From the NCBI RefSeq assembly GCF_002157225.2, contig NZ_CP020038.1:6096991-6160990 (forward strand): a stretch of DNA of 64,000 nucleotides, in the 5' to 3' direction. Shown piece after piece: positions 63,384 to 64,000 of the stretch; positions within the stretch are counted from its first letter, which is position 1, and every line of letters starts with the position of its first letter. A program made the position numbers and the translations under genes. The notes beneath the pieces are model-generated. The model saw only the letters and a list, made by a program, of their open reading frames with translations. It had not been told where the DNA came from and made no database searches. This stretch comes from Agarilytica rhodophyticola (GTDB taxonomy: Bacteria > Pseudomonadota > Gammaproteobacteria > Pseudomonadales > Cellvibrionaceae).

Positions 63384-64000
63384 CTAATAATCCTCAGGTG
63401 GCGGAGCTACTCGCAATACTTCAGATAAACTGGTTAGGCCCATAGCAACCTTATGTGCACCGGATAATCGTAATGTCCTCATGCCTTCTCGCATGGCCTG
63501 TTGTCGCAGCTTAATTAAATCACAATCATCACTTATGAGCTGCTTTAGATTCTCGCTCAACATTAAGATTTCGTATATCCCTTGTCGGCCTAGAAAACCA
63601 GTGTTTCTGCACTCTAAGCAACCAACAGGCTCACACACACTTTTAGGGCGATTTACTTTCCAAGGTTTAACCAAGTCATCCCAATCTTTGCTCTTTACTT
63701 CTGAGGTTTTCTTACAATGAGGGCAAAGTGCACGTACTAAACGTTGGGCCATAATACCCAGTAAAGTAGATTTAATCAGATAACTGGGAACACCCAGATC
63801 CAAAATCCGCGAAATCGCTGTCGGTGCATCATTAGTATGCAGAGTCGATATTACTAAATGCCCAGTTAACGCCGCTTGCACTGCCATTCTTGCCGTTTCA
63901 ACATCACGGATTTCGCCCACCATAATAATGTCCGGATCTTGTCTCAGTAACGTGCGAATTCCAGCTGCAAAATCCAAATCGATATTGTGTTGAACTTGAG
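63384..64000 (-). CDS. GspE/PilB family secretion ATPase, 3' part
   Basis: The reading frame enters from the right window edge and ends at 63384. The visible 205 residues are the C-terminal motor: [15 protein letters not shown] (Walker B-like Asp box), [26 protein letters not shown] (His box), then the zinc tetra-Cys loop with CPHC and CLEC. It belongs to GspE, PilB or HofB; the missing N-terminal domain would decide. It powers type II secretion or type IV pilus extension. Confidence 0.92.
   Translation of the reverse strand, partial: QVQHNIDLDFAAGIRTLLRQDPDIIMVGEIRDVETARMAVQAALTGHLVISTLHTNDAPTAISRILDLGVPSYLIKSTLLGIMAQRLVRALCPHCKKTSEVKSKDWDDLVKPWKVNRPKSVCEPVGCLECRNTGFLGRQGIYEILMLSENLKQLISDDCDLIKLRQQAMREGMRTLRLSGAHKVAMGLTSLSEVLRVAPPPEDY

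Overview
The window comes from a low-GC gammaproteobacterium, probably a marine or host-associated one. The evidence is the gene order nudF-yqiB-cpdA-yqiA (with parE and tolC nearby), SelO, TolC, a GspE/PilB-type ATPase, OhrR and a Zur-type regulon, all with gammaproteobacterial family signatures. Species-level placement is not possible from sequence alone. I see no rRNA, tRNA, CRISPR array, transposase or integrase.

Layout. 0-4.7 kb: an eboA-eboB pair with an NTF2-like gene, a small secreted protein, and a reverse-strand set DUF2878 / chalcone-isomerase-like / DUF3833 lipoprotein. 5-11.8 kb: a membrane protein fused to a VOC domain, a stripped-down CheA-like histidine kinase behind a CRP-like site, a YtcJ-type amidohydrolase lipoprotein, and two membrane proteins including a MAPEG enzyme. 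12.6-21.2 kb: the most coherent system here, a zinc-starvation operon. A palindromic Zur-like box precedes a COG0523 GTPase, a His-rich ZrgA-like periplasmic protein, Zur itself, an unannotated 49-codon gene, a dihydroorotase paralogue lacking the first His of HxH, FolE2, a DksA paralogue lacking two zinc cysteines, a second ThrRS, a 72-residue protein and an aspartoacylase. The logic is zinc sparing: replace or supplement zinc enzymes and scavenge or deliver zinc when Zur is derepressed.

21.3-35.2 kb: SelO, an AHH-nuclease/Imm11-type toxin-immunity pair, an M17 aminopeptidase, then a decaying accessory stretch. This holds a DEDD 3'-5' exonuclease pseudogene, an SdiA-regulated-type lipoprotein, a MipA/OmpV pseudogene (start codon lost, amber stop) with its intact membrane LuxR-type neighbour, two copies of a 93-bp repeat about 4 kb apart, and several small orphan genes, one of them broken. 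It ends at parE.

35.6-49.6 kb: an accessory block between parE and yqiA, genes that are adjacent in many gammaproteobacteria. It contains an S33 peptidase with a NatAB-type ABC exporter, YbaK, a YcaQ-type glycosylase, GFA, Dps, two PhyH-family dioxygenases around a methyltransferase, a CadC-like regulator with TPRs, and OhrR divergent from a catalase-family peroxidase with a large inverted repeat between them. 49.6-60 kb: yqiA, cpdA, yqiB, nudF, then a cytoplasm-facing molybdopterin oxidoreductase with a fused DmsB-DmsC-type subunit, and tolC. 60.4-64 kb: a 412-residue protein with a C-terminal deaminase signature (HAE...CxxC) and an effector-like N terminus, a BaiN-type flavoprotein, a tiny membrane protein and the 3' end of a GspE/PilB-family ATPase.

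The best leads are the Zur operon with its undescribed small members, the deaminase-fold effector candidate, and the repeat-flanked region of gene decay.
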